In this document: positions 22,419 to 34,282 of the stretch, piece after piece
Numbering within the stretch: position 1 is the stretch's first letter
Layout of the letters: every line of letters begins with the position of its first letter
Assembly (NCBI GenBank): GCA_009760855.2
Contig: WPIO01000155.1
Span: 299,501-363,500 of the forward strand
Reading direction: 5' to 3'
DNA from: Cristatella mucedo
Taxonomy: Eukaryota > Bryozoa > Phylactolaemata > Cristatellidae
DNA length: 64,000 nt
Notes under the pieces: generated by a model
Databases searched by the model: none
The model's input: only the letters and a program-made list of their open reading frames with translations
Told to the model about the DNA's origin: nothing
Program-made: the position numbers and the translations under genes

Positions 22419-22865
22419 AACGATCGCGGCTGCTGCCGCCGCTTCTTCTTATATCCGGTGTGCTGACATGATCGATTTATAATTTCTCGTCTCGGCAAGG
22501 ATTTGTATTTCAACCATCCAAGTTTATACTTGAATATCAACGAGTATTTGCTTGCGTGGTAAGCTATCGCTCTTGCAGCGGTAACATTTCATAGCGCGAC
22601 GTCACGCTCTTTGGGAAATCTGGCATCGACACATAAGCGTGAAGGCCTAAACTCAAATCGAAGATCGCGGCTGATTGCAGGCCCAGTCAGCCGCCATGCT
22701 GGCGGGCGGATGGGGCGGCGCCACGCCCCCGGGAGGCGAGCGCCGAAAGGCGCGTTGGCTGAATCGATGTAATTTTTCTCACAGCGCGGAGGAGGAGAGG
22801 CAATAATTGACACCCATGCTGAAAATGATCGTGATGAAGAATGGGACTCGCAAGATCGACTCCCG

Positions 22866-22946
22866 CGCGTGAGAGTGAGCTCTCAGAGTGACGCGTGAGA
22901 GTGAGCTCTCAGAGTGACGCGTGAAAGTGAGCTCTCAGAGTGACAC
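22866..22946. repeat. 27-bp tandem repeat, 3 copies
   Basis: Unit GACGCGTGAGAGTGAGCTCT followed by CAGAGT; each has the palindrome GAGCTC. Confidence 0.85.
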
Positions 22947-23205
22947 GAGCGGGTTTCAGGCAGAGGCTTCAATACAGCTGCGTGCCACCCTCAAACAGTG
23001 TATGCTCTCGTGAAATCTTCCCGTAAGGGTGGCTCAAACGGCGCAGAAAGCATTTTTTAGGTGGCGGGAAACCCGTCGTTTCACACCCAGTCCTCCTCCG
23101 TGGCTCGCGATCGTCTGCGGTAGCTTCACGTTGCACTTCCGTCCGCTCTTTGAGGTCAGATGGCGCGCTGGAGGCTTCGAAACGGCACTGGAAAAAGGGC
23201 GTTTG

Positions 23206-23330
23206 TCGCATCGCTATAATAGCGAGCGGTAGTCGCAGCGCTATAACAGAAAACGGTAGTGGCAGCGCTACAACAGCAAATGGTAGTTCAGCGCTACGAC
23301 AGCGAGCGGTATTCGCAGCGCTATAACAAT
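23206..23330. repeat. Imperfect tandem repeat of about 30 bp, 4-5 copies
   Basis: Units on CAGCGCTATAACAGCGAGCG with GTAGT spacers. Confidence 0.75.
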
Positions 23331-24855
23331 GAATCATTAAACGTCCACCGGCTCCTCTACTCGATTCTTTGGCTTCCAGCTCTCAAATTCGTTCAGAGGT
23401 CAGAGGTCTAGATTTGGAGCATGATGATTGGAGAGTTTTCAAGTGCTTATCGTGATTAAATTTCAAGAGCATCTCAGCGTTTCGAGCTGGTTGCTTGCAA
23501 GTTTTTAATAGTGGCGCACTATAACGCCTTTGTTGCAGGCCTTCCAGTAGTTATTGAAAGACTGCTGCCCGTTGCTTGCTATTCTCGAAGCCACGGGAGG
23601 CGATTAAAAGTACAAAACCCGCCACTTTCGATAAGTGTGCAGCTGTTAGGCATGTACCCTTACATTTCACTGACGCTTTTGGCGTTCCGTCCTTGTTCAA
23701 AAGGTACATTCAAATTAAGGTTGCGAATTAAGAAATTAAGACGTGCGTAAGGATTGTCGGAAAATTTGCTGCCATTCAATAAGTTCAAACAGCTTGTGCA
23801 CGCTGCTCGGCAATGTCCCGCAGTCCGACTTACAGGTAACTCGGGCACTAAGCGCCCAGATCAGATAGGGCGACGCTTGAGAAAAATTTCGTCGCGCGCG
23901 CAGTAGCTGGACCTGCTGTCTCAATCTTACCGACTCGCCGCCCTCGTCGTCGGCTTCGCCTCCATCCAGATAATGTTGACTGGCCTCTCCGCGCGCATGC
24001 GCTTACGCGCACTGCGTGCGTTCGCGAAGCACGTAGCGTGCACGGGTGCCGGGCTGCGACCGCTTCATCCGTGGCCACAGACCGCAGACCTACGCTACAC
24101 GGAAAGTGGACGCTGACAAACTAGCGGAGAGCTGCCGCGGTCACGCTCGCTCTGGCAGCGTTCCAGCACGCCGACTCGGAGGCTCGTCGCAGCCAAAGCA
24201 CCCACCGCAAGGAAGCGCCCGTCGCCATTTCCCGGGCGACGGGCCAGGGAGAACGCAAACTGTTAGAATGCCACGGTCACCCTTCGAACGACCCTGGTGA
24301 GTGTACAGTCACGTGACGTTCTAGGCGTTCGGGAGTTTAAGATTTTCGGAGCTGAGTTCGGAGTTTAAGATTCACATTCTGAGGCGGCGAGCGATAAAGG
24401 CTGTGGCGGACAGGTTTCATTCTACCGGTAATTTCGCTAGCGAAGCCTGGCCACAAAGAAATCCCCTTGCTATCTTATGAACGCTCAGTTGGCAGAGCGA
24501 GTAGGAAGCCAGATGAGAAGGAAGTCTGCCGCCTAAACCTCCTACAAACCAGATGATCGTAGGAAGAATCGATTAGGTAAGAAGCAAGACTCGCCGTCTA
24601 AACCAGGCAGTTAGTGCGGCGCGTGGCGAAGCGATCGAGCCGCACTAACTGTGCAGCTTGGGTCGGACGAGTTCACTGGTCGCAGGGCATGCCGAAACCC
24701 TCAACTTCGCTCGCGCTCATTGCCCCCCCCCCGCGAGCTCCGAGCGCAGCGCGAGCCAGCCAAGCCGAGCTGCCAAGCGTCGGCGACGGAGGCGAGGCCA
24801 AGCATCGGCGAGAGGGGAGGAGCGAGCGGGGAGGAGTGAGCCAGCCGTCGTCATT
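23331..24855. other. No confirmed gene
   Basis: A frame at 24046-24296 ends at a consensus donor CCCTG|GTGAGT, but its only nearby ATG gives a 10-codon exon, so I do not call it. Confidence 0.3.
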
Positions 24856-24886
24856 GAGCTCGCGGCGCGATACGCGCCGCGAGCTC
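24856..24886. repeat. Perfect GC-rich hairpin, 14-bp stem, 3-nt loop
   Basis: Arm GAGCTCGCGGCGCG, loop ATA, then the exact complement. Confidence 0.85.
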
Positions 24887-24998
24887 GGCCGCGTTAGATT
24901 AAACGCCCTGCGCTCGCCCGGCTGCGCGGGTCACGCGTTCGATTCGCACAGCGAGTAACTCCTTGCAGTCCGACGAAAGCGAGGCGAAAGCGAGACCT

Positions 24999-25133
24999 GC
25001 TCCGCCGCCTCCCGGACCGCCGCCTCCTGCTCCGCTGCCACCAGCTCCGCCGCCTCCTGCTCCGCCGCCTCCTGCTCCGCCGCCTCCTGTTCCGCCGCCT
25101 CCTGCTCCGCCGCCTCACACTCCGCCGCCCGCT
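24999..25133. repeat. 15-bp tandem repeat CCGCCGCCTCCTGCT
   Basis: Seven or more near-identical units; reads PPPAP-type on one strand and AEQEA-type on the other. No start or splice context. Confidence 0.85.
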
Positions 25134-25339
25134 GAGAACGTCGCGTCAATGCGCAGAGCTGCGTTCGCTCAGGAGGCGGCCGCGGCGCTCTACGCTGTCG
25201 TTCTAGCGACGCGCCCCGCCCCGCCGCAACTCGAAATGCCGCCGCTTGCCCGCAGTGCCGTAGAAAGCACCTCCCCGTAACGCTGCCATGGCGAGAATGC
25301 CGCGTCGTTTGAAGTTCTCGTTCGATGGCTTGAGGATAG

Positions 25340-25437
25340 TAACGGTGCACTTGATATGGCGCCCTCGGAGAACTCCGTCTCTTTCTAGGCACTTTACATT
25401 TGCTACAAAGAAAGCACGTTCAAATGGCGGCAGACCG
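25340..25437 (-). mobile_element. L2-A LINE 3' tip
   Basis: GCACTTGATATGGCGCCCTC, then the reversed stem-loop and CACTTTACATTTGCTAC. Confidence 0.75.
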
Positions 25438-25699
25438 CCACTAGCAAAGTCAGATCGCACGTTCGCAGAGGCAGAGACGACGTTCTCGCTGACGGTCAGC
25501 TACCGGCCGTTGCGAGCTGATTGACCAAGAGACCAAGTACAGTAGCGCGAGGAGCTCGCAAGCTTTGCATCTCGGACGTTCAAAACAGACTCGTGGCAGC
25601 TCCGAAGCCTTTTAATCGCACTATCGACCAGGCCCTTGGTTCAATCCTTGCAGCGAGCAATGAAGATCTCTTGCTGTAACCTTTTTGTAGTCAGCCCTC
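25438..25699. other. No gene recognised
   Basis: Near 25640 there is a GGTTCAATCC-like B-box but no A-box, so at most a SINE scrap. Confidence 0.3.
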
Positions 25700-25778
25700 G
25701 GGTCTTGGGCAGCGGCTAAGGTATTCGCTCTAAACGATCCGCGTCGTGGGTTCGAGTCCTGCGGGCAGGCAATGTAAT
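25700..25778 (+). mobile_element. tRNA-like SINE head related to SINE-2
   Basis: Box A-like GGGCAGCGGCTAAGGTATTCG and box B GTGGGTTCGAGTCCTGCGG (quoted within 20 bases: GTGGGTTCGAGTCCTG). It abuts the tail of an inverted L2-B copy. Confidence 0.55.
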
Positions 25779-26012
25779 GCAATGTAATGTAATATAATGT
25801 AATGTAATGCAATGTAATGTATCTCCGTCAGTAACTCCACAAAGTCATAAAAATCGCGTGGGTGTTACGCACTTTAGTTTTGTGTAGCGCACTCACAGCC
25901 TAAGTGGCTTTCGGTACGCATTCGGTAGCCAACAGACTTCGTCTCACGCAACAAAGAGAAAGTGGGAAGCCGAGCAGAGTCAGTAGAGCAGTTGAGGTAG
26001 TGAGTAGCATGG
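25779..26012 (-). mobile_element. L2-B LINE 3'UTR
   Basis: Long (AATGT)n tail, then TATCTCCGTCAGTAACTCC, the conserved CACTCACAGCCTAAGTGGC, GCATTCGGTAGCCAACAGAC and GAAAGTGGGAAGC blocks, all reversed. Confidence 0.8.
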
Positions 26013-26898
26013 AAATCCTTTGTAAGCCACTCCAAAAAGCGGCGCGATGGCCACGCGGGATCATCTGCTGCCACGTAAACGACACCAGAGCGGCCTTCAC
26101 ATTTAACCTCTACCTGGCCGCAGGTAGCGCCAGGAGTTAGCGCCAGCTCGCTCGCTCGCTCGCGGGGAGCCGTCCGACGATCGCCTGCGCCGGACAAGGT
26201 GAAGGCCGCATAGCCAGCGGCGGGGCGCTGCGACGGGGCAAGGCGGGAAACTGTCAGCGCCGGGCGACGACGACTGCCGGCGCACGTCGCGCTATCGATT
26301 GCGATTGTCGATTGCGTCTGCGGTCCAGCCGCGAAACTTGCTACCGACTTCGATGATACCGCCTCCGCCCGGCAGACACCCGCCGCGTGCGAAACGCGCG
26401 CGCGGCTGCGACCGAAGCGACGTCGACGGAGCGGCCGCGAGGGCCAGTTGCACTTGCACCCGGGATCCGCCGCGCGGCGGGCGACACTGACGCCGCTCGT
26501 GCGGCGCGACCGTCGCCCGTGGCGCGTCCGCTAATAGTCCGCCTGGGCGGCCATTATTGGCTGGCCGCGGTAATTTCCGCCGCGAGCCGAGCCCTGGGCG
26601 GCGTCGCCGTCGTCATCGACGGGGCGAGCGTCCTTGTTCACCCACAATCACTCGCTCCGCCGGAGCTTCGCGGCTAGTCTCGCCGACGCCGGCGGCGGTT
26701 GCTCCGCTCTGCGAACTGGTGACTTCCGCTCTGCGAACTGGTGACTTCCGCTCTGCGCAGCAGCGGCTGCGGCGGGTCAGTTGAACTTTGCAGGACTCGC
26801 AGCCGCCGCCACCATCGCAACCGCAGAATTTTTTGCAAGCTCAGAGTTGTCCATGTCTTCGTGCTAGACAGGCAGGATAAAATTAAAGAAAGGAAAAG
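26013..26898. other. CpG-rich, likely promoter/leader of the exon at 26899
   Basis: Includes a 19-bp direct repeat CTCTGCGAACTGGTGACTT (26707 and about 26731). No TATA box seen. Confidence 0.35.
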
Positions 26899-27000
26899 AT
26901 GGCTGACTATTACGACCCTCAGCTGCGAGGCGCTTCTCGTGCAGCGGCTGCAGATAACCTCTCCGCCGGCGAGCGGGTCGGGCCGGAAAATGCGGGATCG
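26899..27000 (+). CDS. Candidate first coding exon, MADYYDPQLRGAS...
   Basis: ATG at 26899 has an optimal context (AAGATGG, A at -3, G at +4). The frame stays open for 34 codons and ends at a strong donor, TCG|GTGAGT (27001), phase 0. The peptide starts MADYYDPQLRGASRAA and is polar with an alanine run; I do not recognise it. Upstream the sequence is CpG-rich, fitting a promoter. Downstream exons would lie to the right of 27001; a plausible acceptor (TTCTTTTCAG, about 27451) leads to an exon that soon hits a stop, so I do not join it. Confidence 0.45.
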
Positions 27001-27962
27001 GTGAGTCACGTGGGTCGGAAGGTCGGCATAAGCCACAAGCAGAACCAATAGACCAGGAGAACTAACAGACGCAGCTATGGGTTGTTATGTGCGTTGCGAT
27101 TCGTGCACGAGATTGGGATTCGGATGCAGGAGCGGCGGCTGCATCTCGATCTCCGTCCGGGTGCGCGACACTTTCAAGGTCGAGTACTTTCTTCGAAATC
27201 TCCTCGGCTGAGCTCTTCGCAAAATCTCAAAGCAAATCCGTGCTATTTTCACCGATATTGCTACTTTAACTGTTCGCTTTACCAGGCGTGACGCTCGTCG
27301 GGCCATTTTAAAACTGCCTCAGTTATTTGTAATTACCTTTGTAGCAACTCAAAAAAAATGTTCCCAACTCTCCGGGTTAATGTCGCCACTTACAATGAGT
27401 TTGCAAATGTAAGTCTCCTCCACCAAAGATGCAGTGGTTGTTCTTTTCAGCCGTCTCCGCGACCCATTTTGGCTACGGCACTTTGTATCTGCGAGCTTCG
27501 AGTGCGCCTCTGCGGCGAGATCCAGTTACTACGTTAGTAGCCAGGAGTCCTACTACCCGCTGGGTGGCCCTGGGGGGCCGCTGGGTGGCCCTCAGGGAGC
27601 TCTTGCTTTCTGTGGCATCCACGCCTACGGGTGATTCCTTGCTTGCTGCATGCATCTCTTCTTATTGATTCCCCGGAGACAAGTTGTAAAGTGCCTGAAC
27701 ATTGATTCGATTTTTGTTAGGGTGCTAAAGAATGTACTTGCTGTGATTACTATTTCCCCTTAAAAAAAAATAATCGCCCCACTGGCCGCCGATGCAGACA
27801 GCGCGGCTTTAGCAGCTGCCCGATCTTAGCATGAAGGCAAGGCACTTCACGGCCACGGTCGACTGCTCGCACACTGCGGTGGGTGATTAAGTATTTCTCA
27901 ATTTAAGCGGGAGAGATAGCTGCTTATCCGGCCCTTCTGCCACTAGATAAACGAGGCTGCTT
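27001..27962. other. No gene recognised; putative intron start
   Basis: Begins with the donor of the exon at 26899. A repeated GGGTGGCCCT (27561-27590) is present. Confidence 0.3.
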
Positions 27963-28205
27963 ATTCAGCTTAATAATAATGCAATTTTATAGAGCATTCT
28001 CAGAGAACTCAATCTCTTTTTTGGCGCTTTACATTTGCTGCAAAGAAGCACGATAGAAGGATTAGTGGTAGCATGCTGAATAAACAAAAGGAATGACACG
28101 GTTAGGGGTGACAAGCACAGGGTCAGCATTCTAGTTTTGTTAGTGGCAGCATGCACAGTGTCAGCGCGAATAAGCACATTAAGAACAAATTAAGAATCAA
28201 GATGC
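27963..28205 (-). mobile_element. L2-A LINE 3'UTR
   Basis: AATAATAATGC tail, reversed stem-loop, then GTTAGGGGTGACAAGCACAG and GTTAGTGGCAGCATGCACAG. Confidence 0.8.
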
Positions 28206-28869
28206 CCCCATGTCTGGCTTACAGGTCACTTCCCTGGCTTGCACCAGCATACTAATGCGACCTCCTTGATACAGTAGTGAGCTGTCGCACAGCCTGCTCT
28301 TCAGCATCTTGTCTCACCCTGCATCCAGTCAGCCGCGCCTTGCACTCAGCTGAAATCCTCGGGCGATTGAGCCGTCCGCTTGTATTGACCTTACATCTCT
28401 CAGGTCCAAGCTCAAGACGCACCAGTTCAGGTCATCTTTCTATTCGTCCCAGTGAGCTTGGTTACCCGTTCCTCGGGTTTTTGCCTGAGCTCACCTGTGC
28501 ACGATTAAGTGCATGCTGGTCGCTAGAGATCCAACATAGCAGCGGCCGTGAATATCTTCATTTCTGCTTTCGCCATAGCACGGTACTCTTCTGCTTTTAC
28601 ATGCTTGGTACTGTGCAAGTCTACCAAAACCTTAAGTAGTGATGACTTTGTCGTGAGTTTCAAAGCACCTGGATTGGGATTTTATATGATTTGTTTAAGT
28701 TCATTTTGTAGGGCATTCAAACGAACTAAGGCGATTCTTAAAAAAAGTGGGAAATGCAGGAGTGACAGCACAATGTCTTGCCAAAGAAGTACCAAGCTCG
28801 CTACCTTGCTCTCTTTATTCTCTCTCTTCCGGCCAAACCGAACCTATTTGTCGTACTTCCTGATTTCGC
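28206..28869. other. Mostly unassigned; LINE-like scrap at 28385-28450
   Basis: SKLKTHQFRSSFY (about 28398) looks like the C-terminal end typical of L2/CR1-type ORF2. Nothing else recognised. Confidence 0.3.
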
Positions 28870-29165
28870 AAGCAATGTACACCAGCTCTTCTTAATCAAA
28901 CCGCTTAGCTGTGCCTTGAAAAACCTCAAATCCTTTGAAGACCTTTCTTAATTCATTTGTATAGCACCCTAAGAGAACATACACTATATTCAGGCGCTTC
29001 ACAGAAGCCACGGTGCTCGAGTCCACGACCTCGGTCAGACCTTGGTCGGGGCCACAACCTTAACGACTGGGCCAAACCAGTGCGGTGCCATCAGCTCACA
29101 TGCTCTAAATGCCCGGAACTTATTACCTACTACCTCCACTACATCTGATTTGGCGACATTTTGGT
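28870..29165 (+). mobile_element. L2-A LINE fragment interrupted by SINE-1
   Basis: 28870-28945 matches ACCTCAAATCCTTTG and its left flank. After the SINE the L2 resumes at about 29089 with CAGCTCACATGCTCTAAATG and a decayed ORF end. Confidence 0.6.
28946..29088 (-). mobile_element. SINE-1 inside an L2-A copy
   Basis: Reversed tail AATTCATTTGTATAGCACCC, B-box area GTGCTCGAGTCCACGACC, A-box area CCTTAACGACTGGGCCAAACC. Confidence 0.75.
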
Positions 29166-30035
29166 ACGGACATGTAAACAACTCAATTCACCATCCAGGA
29201 GGCATTTTTTTTTAAAACATTTCGAAACAAACCAACGATTAATGCAGTCCATCACTGGTTTTAAAATAGTTGCTCTTAAACTCAAGCTTTGAATTTAAAG
29301 CATTGCAATACTTCTAAGTAGTCCAATAGTTGTTTGCTGAATGACAGGCGATTGTTTGCATTAGATCGTGGCCAAATCCGTAGCCGTGATAAATATACCA
29401 ACGATGGATCAGGATTTTTCGAAGGTAAAAGCAGGCATATGGCAGCGCAGCCTTGTACCTAAGGACAAGGCACACAATATATTAGGATCAGTCGCACATT
29501 CAACAGTGGCCTGAAGTGAGCATGCTATACCTGCCTATCAATGCGATTGTTCAAGGACCGCATATTAGAACAAAAGCCAGTGCGAAATACACCGCGCACC
29601 GTGAAAATAGCTTATGCTAACGGCGATGCTTCCACCACGGCAGCTCTTGGTAGGGCGTGCCTGCATCACGGCCCGGCCAGAGTCTCAGCGCCTCCACATA
29701 CGTCAGCAATTCTACTGCTGCAGCTACTGCTATCGTAGCCAGTCACCAAGGCAGCGGCAAAGCTGCTCACGGGTGGACGCTGCCTCCCCGGAGACGTCCA
29801 GTGCAGCTTGTTCATTAATAAACGTACAATAAGTGATCAGCATCTGTGCCCAATAGTGTAGACGGCACGCGACGCTCACACAGCAGCGATCCAGTAGCTA
29901 CGAGGCAGTCCGACATTCGAGTGGCATTGTCTGACAGAGTGGAATTGCACTGCCGTATGCAGCCTTGATGGCTGGAGGTACGATGGCTGGAGGAACAGAC
30001 GACAATACGATGCGTGTTGCCAGCAGCAACAAGAA
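29166..30035. other. CRIPT 3' flank, no other gene
   Basis: Includes the likely CRIPT 3'UTR just below 30036, but no canonical poly(A) signal on the minus strand is visible here. Confidence 0.35.
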
Positions 30036-32636
30036 CTAGACCGATGTTTGGCGATAGCTTTTGACATCGATGATCTTTTTTCCGCACATAGCACAGATAC
30101 CTGTCCAAAATTACAGTAGAGTAAGTCAGAGAACTAGTAGCCAATTATTAGGGAAAGCTACAATCTAAACAAAAAGCTCACCATAAAAGTAACATGTGGT
30201 GATATGGCAACATACCTCTAAGCGAAATTCCAGCAGCTTGCTAGTAAAACCAAGCTGGTGTTAACTGTTGGGCTTTCTATAGGCTAAGCAAGGCTAGAGT
30301 GAAAAGCATATCTTAGTCAGGGGGGGACAGTCCAAGAAATAAATAGAAAAGATGCAGCAACATAAAATGGCTGGTAAGAAATACTCTTGTATGCAGAAGA
30401 GACGATTTCGTCATTGGACACGAATCGTGTAACCGAGTTTCAGTCCAGCAGAGGCACTTATCACAACAGAGAGCTTGTATATTTCCTCGGAGGACTTGAG
30501 GGCACGAGGAGGCTGAAGCTGGTGCAGCTGGTAAGCTTGCTTGGTATGAAGGACCTGCATGCTAACTCTATGCATGTCACCCCTAACCATGTTATTCATG
30601 TTGTTACTAGCCATTCAATCGCGTTTCCCTTTGCAGCATATGTAAAGCGCCTAGAAAGTGATGGGGTTCTCTGAGTGCACTTTATCAAGTGTATTATTAT
30701 TATTATTAAGCCAAGGAGCAGCAGCAGTTCCAGGTCAATATAGGAATGATGCTTTACATCCACTCACCCAGAAGTGCCATCACAGATCCTTCTAAATAGC
30801 AAAAACGTGATCGAATTCCTTGGATTTGTTGACCATCTTAAGAGCTGTATTAATTACCAACTGCACAGGCCTAATTGCTTTTTTTCGGCAGGCTGGCCAT
30901 TATTGGGCTTCAGAGAGTAATCTTTTAGAGAACCAGATGAGATATTTAGCCAGCATTTGATGGTAAGTAGTCCATACACAGTGACAGGGCCTAGTGACTA
31001 TTGACGATGAGAGTGGTTTTCTAAATAAAAACCTGCAAATGCCAAGCAGTCGTCACCTGAAGATGCACGAAGTGACGAGCAGTCGATGAGGGCCACCCTA
31101 CGGTGCCTCCTAACGCTTGCAATTGCTTTGATTCAAGGTAATTGGCCGACATGGAGGACTGGATGTCAGCAACGCAGGCGAATCAGTTTATGAATTGCTA
31201 GAGTTGCATCAGAGGATAAAGCTTCTGGTTTTAGGCTGAGCCAACGGCGAACTAGCCGTGCACATGAACAGATCTTTTGACTCTCACTGCACCTTCCCTG
31301 TGATGACTTGCTACTGAGTAGTGAAGTCAACTCACAACAGCTTCTATAGTCTCTAAATGCCGCCAGAGGTCCCGATGCCTACTACTATCGATGCTTCCTA
31401 CTACAGGATGCCTCCTACTACTATCAATGCATCCTACTACAGGATGCCTTCCACTACAGGATGCCTCCTACTACTAACAATGCCTCCTACTACAGGATGC
31501 CTCCTACTACTATCAACGCCTCTTACTACAAAGTTAAAAAATACCAGCTTATTTAACAGCCTCTCTTGCATAGCAACAGACGACCCGACGGCTATCACCA
31601 TCCCTTGCAGCGGCGATAAAGGATGACACACCGCAGGATTCGAACCCACGACCTCGAGACCGAGGTCAGGAAAAGCAACTGCTTTACCTAGTGAGCCAGC
31701 ACGGCTCACTACAAGGTGCCTCCAACTACTATCGCTGCATCCTACTACTAGGTGCCCCCCACTACTATCGCTGCATCCTATCACAGGATGCCTCCTACTA
31801 CGATTTGGCTGACTTAGTTCAGGCTTACAAGCCGGCTACCCATATGAGATCCATAAGGGTAAAACAATCCAGCTATGTAGTGAGCTCCTTACAGATGTAG
31901 AGGGATCGTCCAGCTCAGGACTTCTATATCGACGACCTTACTAGGTTGAGTGGTGGCATTGAGTGGTTAGGAGGCTCCTTATCAGCATTCCAGCTGCTGG
32001 CAGCATCCAGGATGCTGATATCTTCGGGGCCGGCCATACGACGCGGCAGACGGCCCGTGCCGTCGTCACCGAGGTAGCACCGAAAGGCAAGCAGGGTTAC
32101 AAACAAATAGAAATCGTAGCTGACATAAGCAAAGCAAAGCGATTAAGTCTGTGACCACACTCCCCCCCCCCCCCGACACCTTAGCCTACCCTGTCCCCAT
32201 GCAGCTGCTGTCAGCATACCTCCTAGCTTTATTTGTACCAGGCGAACCCGGCCAATTCCTTCGACGCTACATTTACCTGACCCAACTTCAAGTGTACCTA
32301 CAACTAGCTTCATTCTAGAGAGACCCGAAAGCTAGCTTTATTTTTACATGATCCGATGCCATGCTTCATAGACTAGCAACGTTCTAGACGACGAGAACTG
32401 ACCCAATCTAGCGTTCGAGAATCAATATGTTATCTAAATATCCGAGGATAACGTGGGCCGTGTTCTAGGAGATGAAGAGGCAGCTCCAGCTCCTACCTCG
32501 TCATGGAGTGCCTAAAGCGATCCACATCGCCCAACCTCGTGCACATTCAGAAACAGGTGAACGTCTGTGGCTCTAAACTCTCTTGCAATAACAAGACCCA
32601 CACATCTCTCTCTGTCTCTCTCTGTCTCTCTCTCTC

Positions 32637-32691
<55 letters not shown>

Positions 32692-34241
32692 CTGTCTCTC
32701 TGTCTCCCTCTCTCTGTCTCCCTCTCTGTCTGTCTCTCTCTCTCTACCTCTCTCTGTCTCTCTCTCTCCCACTAAGGAGACTGACAGCAGCGACCATAGC
32801 ACCACTGCATAGCTGTAACTGCATCGAGTTGTCTGCAGCAGCTGGACACATTGCACCCTTGCACCTGCATGGTCAAGGTGGTACCTACCTTTTTTGTAAG
32901 CACAACCCTGACAATAGTGGGAGCCAGGCTGGTGAACTGTAGTCTTGCAAATTTTGCACTTCTCGAATTGCTTAATGTAAGGATTAAACCTACACGAAAA
33001 ATAAGGACTGAAGCACTGAAGCCAAGCCGCCGACATGACATGACACAATTAGACACGTCGGTCTAGGTACGTTGCATTTGCTGGAAAGAAAGTGCGTCAA
33101 TTGGTCAGTGATAAAATGTACAGTGCCAGCACACATTAGCAAACAAAGAACAACTCACATGGACCCAGCAAATGCTGTGAGGAGCAGGTGCATTTTTAGC
33201 TTCCTTTTAATGTCAAGTGGGGGGGGGGAGGATGTCGAAACGTCAGTCGGCAGCGAGTTCTGGGCTTTGAGAGCATACTCACTAAAGGCACTGTTTCCAA
33301 CAGAATTGAGGAACAGTTTGACCGACTTGAGTCAGAACAGAGGAGGTTGTGATAAACCTAATGCCTGGTTGAGAATTAGTAGCTCGAATAGTTAGATAAA
33401 AAGAATGAAGGAGCTTTACGTGAGTGTCAAAATACAACCTAGACTGCTAGATGGGAATCTGTGCATGTCAGTGAGTAGTGGTGCAATGGTACAATTAATA
33501 ATAATAAGAATAATGTATTTGCATAGCATCTTCTGAGAACAAAATCACTTTGCAGTTTGCATATACTGTAAAGAAAAAATGTGAATATGTTTAGTGATAG
33601 CATGCACAGCCTCAGCACTAATCAGCACACACAGGTCAATTTGCATGACGTTTTTCTACCTTTCCTCTGAAGCAAAGTGGACAAGATCAGAGAGTCCAGC
33701 CACAAAGTAAAACTCTCAAAAGTCTTCATTCCCTGTCCACCTTCAATATCGCCGTTAAAGGCTGCCCCTACAGATAGCACCTCATCTAAATTATTCCATG
33801 CATTTGTGACATCCCGTCTTGACTTCCGTAACTCACTACTTGCCGGTCTATCGGCCTGTGCAATCAGGTGCTTACTGTGGCTGACAAAGTCTGCAGCTAG
33901 GCTTGTCTGTCGTGAGCTTTGCAGTTGCCTCATCGCAACACTTCTTGCCGGCCTGCACAGCACCCAATCGAGCTGCGTAATGTCAAGGGTCTGTCATTCA
34001 CTTTTAGGTCCCTCCATTCTCTAGCTCCAGCATACCTTTTAGAACTACTCCCAAACCTGCCTAAGCATTGTACCATATGCTTCTCTGACTCAAATCCTTT
34101 AGCTATACCTCCAACTAACCTCCTATCATTTGGACACCTTCAATTGGTATGCTTCCAAAGCCTATAACTCACTTCCGACTGAGGTCAAGACATCCCCGAC
34201 ATTACGATATTAAAAAAGAAGCTACACAAGCACCTGTTTCT

Positions 34242-34282
<41 letters not shown>

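Larger units (their letters stand above)
21431..22865. other. CpG-rich stretch, no confirmed plus-strand gene
   Basis: Includes short GGC and CCG runs and a CG-alternating palindrome (22399-22418). A donor-like GCGTG|GTAAGC lies near 22559. Confidence 0.35.

Noticed and set aside
24046-24296. Frame ending at a consensus GTGAGT donor
   Set aside because: The reading frame upstream has no convincing start; the only nearby ATG gives ten codons. Such pairs are expected by chance.
32800-32880. An apparent AMC motif just beyond CRIPT exon 4 as the last exon
   Set aside because: The true last exon with GICAMCGKK and the QTSV end, correct acceptor and phase, lies at 30100-30036.
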